64,000 bases of DNA from Saccharomycodes ludwigii (Eukaryota > Ascomycota > Saccharomycetes > Saccharomycodales > Saccharomycodaceae), in assembly GCF_020623625.1 (NCBI RefSeq), contig NC_060201.1, positions 434,001-498,000 of the forward strand, read 5' to 3'. The notes beneath the pieces were generated by a model. The model searched no databases, was not told where the DNA came from, and was given only the letters and a program-made list of their open reading frames with translations. How positions within the stretch are numbered: position 1 is the stretch's first letter; each line of letters begins with the position of its first letter. Below are positions 60,514 through 64,000 of this stretch, in pieces. A program made the translations under genes and the position numbers.

Positions 60514-61392
60514 ATGGTTGATACAGACTCAGATACAGAATTGTATGTTACAAATGTAGTCAACACAGTTACTAGGGTCGATTGCTTTATATTTGTTTTA
60601 TAGTTACTAACATCTAACATCCTATTATTGGTTTATTACTATATATCTTGTTTGTATTATTTTCAATTTTATTATTATAGAACACTTTCAGCACATGCAT
60701 TAGCGGCTTTACAAGAATTCAAGCAAGAAGAAAAGCAGCGTCAAGAAGAGTTCCAAAGTTTATATACAGCTGCTGATGAAAAATTCGAAAAACAAAACTT
60801 GAAAGGAATGGAGTTGTTTAAAGAAGATTGGCAGTTGTCCCAATTTTGGTACAGCGATGAAACTGCCGACTTATTGGCAGATGCGTTACTAGAAGGTGCA
60901 GACGAAGAAACTGTGGTTGCGATTGTTAGTGCACCATCTGTTTTCGCTTCAATTAAAAAGAAAGATCCAGCTACTTTGCCCACAAAGAAGATATATCTTT
61001 TCGAATACGATAAGCGGTTTGAAGTATTGGCAGGAAAAGACTACTTCTTTTACTATGACTATTTTAAACCACTAGATTTTAATGATAAGCTGAAAGGAAA
61101 AGTGCATAGATTGTTGATTGATCCTCCATTTTTAACGGATGATTGTCAAACAAAATCATCCATCACTGCCAAGGCATTATTGGTCTCGGATAAGGCACAA
61201 AAAACGAAAACAGGTGCTTTGAAATATCGCTTGGTGTCTTGTACGGGAGAAAGGATGAAAAATGTAATATCCAGGGCTTATCCTGATACACATATCACCA
61301 CATTCCATCCAGAGCATGCCAATGGATTATCCAATGAGTTTAGATGCTATGCTTCGTTTGAATGGGCCAAATGGAAATTCGAATGCGATTAA
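60514..61392 (+). CDS. EFM5: Protein lysine methyltransferase Efm5 (spliced)
   Basis: Efm5 (formerly Aml1) methylates Lys79 of translation factor eEF1A. The gene has two exons: 60514-60542 and 60681-61392, giving 246 aa (yeast about 248). The spliced N-terminus reads MVDTDSDTELTLSAHALAAL. The family's Asn/Asp-Pro-Pro-Phe motif is present as LIDPPFLTDD, and aromatic-rich YDKRFEVLAGKDYFFYYDY forms the cofactor-binding core. The intron carries GTATGT, TACTAAC and TATAG signals, and EFM5 also has an intron in S. cerevisiae. There it borders CEN7, with its 3' end facing the centromere; here its 3' end faces the gene-free, LTR-rich right end. Confidence 0.92.
60543..60680 (+). other. Spliceosomal intron of EFM5 (138 nt)
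   Basis: The 5' site GTATGT is at 60543, the branch point TACTAAC at 60605-60611, and the 3' AG at 60679-60680. Removing it joins GAA TT|A ACA in frame with exon 2. The branch-point-to-acceptor distance of about 70 nt is long for yeast but acceptable. Confidence 0.93.
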
Positions 61393-61420
61393 AACATTAC
61401 TTTTATTCGCTTTGTTTATC

Positions 61421-61451
<31 letters not shown>

Positions 61452-61861
61452 GTAGCGGTGCCTTTTTTTCAGTCTATAACTTTGCTATGCTTCTAATATC
61501 CTCCTTTTTATAATTACATATTATATAATAACAGAAGTATGTAAAATTGCTATAAAAGATATATTTTACTGACTGAATGGTTGATCTAGTCACTCAACAG
61601 GCATGGTGATATTATGAAATATAACTTACTTTCTTAAATATGTTATATCAACAATTACGTAATATACACGTCCATAAAAAATATTATATATATATATATA
61701 TATATATATGTACATATATAAACGAAAAAACAAAATATTCAGCGACATATTCTCTCCCATAAAATCGTAGCACATAATTCGATGATATTTCTTTCTAATC
61801 TTTTCAGTTTTTTTATATGATGCCGCCTATTAATTAAAGAAATACTGAAGGGATTTTTTTT

Positions 61862-61961
61862 AAAAAGTTTATGAAACTTAGATTGGACAAACCTGTTATT
61901 CGATATATTACATTATGCAAATAGTTCAATTGCTCGCATAGATCGGCTTATCTCTTCAACA
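61862..61961 (-). mobile_element. Decayed solo-LTR fragment (minus)
   Basis: On the minus strand this begins with a TGTTGA-type end at 61961 and follows the 5' part of the LTR family seen at 63789. It is broken and old. Confidence 0.45.
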
Positions 61962-61974
61962 AATATAGATATGA

Positions 61975-62140
61975 AGCAAAAAACTTATCTACTCGATGAA
62001 TTGAATTATTCGTTATTATGTCATATACCTGTTACTATAAACCTACATCCTGGTGCCTGTAGCTTACAAACAAGTAGTATTATATACGGTAAAGATAAGA
62101 TTGAAAATAAGCAAGCTTATAACGTATACTAATTCAATAG
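61975..62140 (+). mobile_element. Decayed solo-LTR fragment (plus)
   Basis: The stretch with ATTATTCGTTATTATG, then CTGTAGC, follows the same order as the LTR copy at 63789, in forward orientation. It is old and partial. Confidence 0.4.
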
Positions 62141-62190
62141 GAAAAAAAAAAAAAAAACACAAAACACCTGTACCTTTATTTTTTCCAACT

Positions 62191-62430
62191 ATCAAATATT
62201 AATTTTTTAAAAAAAATTAAAAATAAATATAATTATTAAAAACACAAATTTATTGTTCGCATAATATTAGTATTTAATAATTATAAAAGTACAATATCAC
62301 AATTAAGATTTATAATAATAATACAAATTTAAATTATATATTTAAATTAAAAACCGTAAATTATACTTATTTACTATTATTTTAATAATAAGTTAATAAA
62401 ATATTATATTTTATTAAATATAAATAAAAA
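62191..62430. other. 240-bp block of about 92% AT
   Basis: Counting by eye gives about 20 G or C in 240 bases. The block is not a simple repeat. It lies within the LTR cluster, between two relics. CDEII-like composition is noted, but no canonical CDEI or CDEIII flanks it. Confidence 0.6.
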
Positions 62431-62539
62431 ATACTTTGCGAACCCAAAAATTAGTTTTATAATAGATATTTCTATATATAGAAAGTACGAATCTTTAAAA
62501 AGGTACGGGTGCATAAAATGTTTTTTTTTGGGTAATGTA

Positions 62540-62679
62540 TGTTGAGCGTATAGCTGATCTAACCGATCAATAGAATGATTCATATTATATAAGGAAAGAT
62601 AATATCTAGAAGCAGCCACGTATATGATGTACGAACAGATAAAAAATAAAGACACACCCGTACATTTATTTTCTCAACA
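62540..62679 (+). mobile_element. Solo LTR relic, TGTTGAG...CTCAACA ends
   Basis: Both inverted ends are present (7 bp each). The flanking 5-mers agree at four of five positions, as expected for an aged 5-bp target-site duplication. The first 49 bp match 42 of 49 positions of the copy at 63789. The element is shorter than that copy, so it is reduced. LTR-retrotransposon family (Ty5- or Ty3-like ends; not resolved). Confidence 0.72.
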
Positions 62680-62699
62680 TTGTATACCGGTATGATTAT

Positions 62700-62859
62700 A
62701 AATCCTATATTGACATATATATAACATGACACTGTTTTCGTTATATTAATGGTTTTTACATTTAAGCTGAAGTGACAAAGGCAATATATTCATATTAACA
62801 GATACATTACATAATATGAACAATTCTATGTAATAGTAAGACCAGCTTTTTGCTCAACA
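62700..62859 (-). mobile_element. Decayed solo-LTR fragment (minus)
   Basis: The minus-strand 5' end TGTTGAGC is at 62859. The sequence reading left follows the family through the CATAATATGA region and beyond, losing similarity near 62700. Broken and old. Confidence 0.6.
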
Positions 62860-62884
62860 AATATATATACAATTTTTTTATTTT

Positions 62885-63077
62885 TTTGCACATCATGCAC
62901 TTAATTATTTTAGTTTTTACATTCACTTATATGATCTCAATGAACTTAAACTAAGTATAAATCATAAAGATAAGCTCTGTGGAGAAGGTATAAGGACTAG
63001 GGTGTAGATTCATAGCAATAGGTATATTAAGTAATATGAATAATTCAATGAAAGGATAAAATCAGATTTTTGTTGAA
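62885..63077 (-). mobile_element. Decayed solo-LTR fragment (minus)
   Basis: It shares with the family the order TAAGCTC, then ATTCATA, GGTATATTA and AATATGAATAATT when read on the plus strand, that is, the element is in minus orientation. Ends are degraded. Old. Confidence 0.52.
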
Positions 63078-63788
63078 CTATTTGTTTACGCATGATATAC
63101 TGAAGCAAGTGATATATTAATATCGAAAAGTTTATTAAAAAATAAGCATAACTTTATTGATTGAATAATTTTGATATTCGTTAAAAAGAAAGATTAAAAA
63201 AAAAAAAAAAAAATAAAATAAAATAAAAAAAAAAAGTTTTTTAAATATCTCTCTAGAACAATCAAATAATGTATAATTCTGACATAAGTGAAAAAATAAT
63301 GACATAATTATAGCATAAAAGATAAATTTTTTTTATATGAAAGGATAATTGAATCCTGGGGAAGCAGATGAATCAGATCTACTTGACAGGTTCTATATGA
63401 CTTTGATCATTATTAATAAGAATTTTTAAATAAATGTTTCATTCGATTTATTGTGACACAGCTTAAATATTTGCTGTAGTTCCGGAAACTATAACCTTAT
63501 TAAGAAATTGCTTAATATAGAAAATGAAAAGAATTACGTACAATATGGAAAATACAAAAAATTTCACCTCCTCCTCCCTCCCTATAAAAGGTGATAATAT
63601 AAGCTTTATATGACCGAACTAAAAAGCAACTTTATATATACATGTAAAAGAAACATACCAAGTATGTTTGAATAATAAATTTACATGCTTATTTTCTCTT
63701 ATTTTCTCTTATTTAGCGGTAACATATTGTGTAGTTGCAATTTTTTACAGCTCTTTTATTTCCTTACATAATAAAAAATAATGATTTA

Positions 63789-64000
63789 TGTTGAGCTAAT
63801 AGCTGATCTAACTGTTCTATAAAATTATTCATATTATGCAATATACCCATTAATATGAATACACACTTTAATATCTGTAGCGTAAGCAAAGAGACTTTTT
63901 ATAGAGCTTACGTATAATTTAAGTAATGTTGTGTTATACAAAGAAAGATACTGTCTATAAGAAAACAAGCACATGATATACACAGGTAAATAAACAATAA
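63789..64000 (+). mobile_element. Solo LTR or LTR of a larger element, running off the window
   Basis: It starts TGTTGAGC and extends at least 212 bp to the window edge. It is the longest copy of the family here and seems the best preserved. Whether an internal retrotransposon region follows cannot be seen. Confidence 0.68.

Larger units (their letters stand above)
61393..64000. other. Gene-free AT-rich region with decayed LTRs
   Basis: No supported gene occurs after EFM5 to the end of the window. The region holds T and A tracts (61423-61448, 63195-63212), an (AT)n run (61685-61710), several solo-LTR relics in both orientations, a 240-bp block of about 92% AT, and at 63567-63590 a pyrimidine run CCTCCTCCTCCCTCCC followed directly by TATAAAAG. 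No tRNA was found that could explain the LTR clustering. Confidence 0.7.

Noticed and set aside
61563-61599. Short stretch ending CACTCAACA, like the end of the LTR family
   Set aside because: Too short and too divergent to separate from chance.
63470-63495. TTCCGGAA near the window end as a CDEIII core
   Set aside because: It is a symmetric CCGG palindrome; the flanks do not fit CDEIII, and there is no CDEI partner in view.
1-64000. CRISPR arrays, bacterial operons or ribosome-binding sites
   Set aside because: All genes are eukaryotic (yeast); repeats are microsatellites or LTR relics, not spacer arrays.

Overview
The window is a gene-dense, AT-rich stretch of a budding-yeast nuclear chromosome (Saccharomycetaceae/Saccharomycodaceae grade). 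Nearly every gene is a recognisable orthologue of a Saccharomyces cerevisiae gene, and only one clear intron was found. Long A and T homopolymers lie in most intergenic spaces, often just upstream of start codons. The gene order is that of a lineage that never went through the yeast whole-genome duplication: neighbours from S. cerevisiae chromosomes VII-left/VII-right, II-left and I are interleaved in one track. Gene content, low GC and long homopolymers suggest a Saccharomycodes-like yeast. That species assignment is inference and was not tested.

Layout. 0-13.8 kb: 3' end of ATE1, KAP122, an ARO8-type aminotransferase, an unrecognised 454-aa gene, HIR1 (with a probable frameshift in a run of 14 A near its end) and LEU1 (with a perfect Leu3 site upstream). 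14.3-26.5 kb: SLA1, SCL1, a probable LDB7/RSC14, ERG4 and PUF4. The PDR1/PDR3 gene that sits between ERG4 and PUF4 in S. cerevisiae is absent here. 27.5-37.2 kb: MDM10 and SWC3 (convergent), an unrecognised 497-aa gene, and PMA1 on the minus strand. 37.3-41.6 kb: a 4.4-kb stretch with no supported protein gene. 41.6-56.2 kb: an ADH6/7-type dehydrogenase, SEN34, PMC1, COG7, RPN14, RFA1 (two MCB boxes upstream) and NUP60. 56.4-61.4 kb: TFC3 and the intron-containing EFM5. 61.4-64.0 kb: a gene-free, very AT-rich tail holding a cluster of decayed solo LTRs in both orientations and a 240-bp block of about 92% AT.

The genes form no single pathway; they are housekeeping genes held together by ancestral synteny. 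They cover nuclear transport (KAP122, NUP60), chromatin (HIR1, SWC3, perhaps LDB7), the proteasome (SCL1, RPN14), ion pumps (PMA1, PMC1), tRNA splicing and Pol III transcription (SEN34, TFC3), amino-acid and sterol metabolism (LEU1, ARO8, ERG4), trafficking (SLA1, COG7) and mitochondria (MDM10). The most interesting observation is at the right end. TFC3, NUP60 and EFM5 flank CEN1 and CEN7 in S. cerevisiae, and here all three are oriented as expected if the ancestral centromere lies to the right of EFM5, exactly where the AT-rich LTR cluster begins. No canonical CDEI-CDEII-CDEIII was found there, so this remains a hypothesis.
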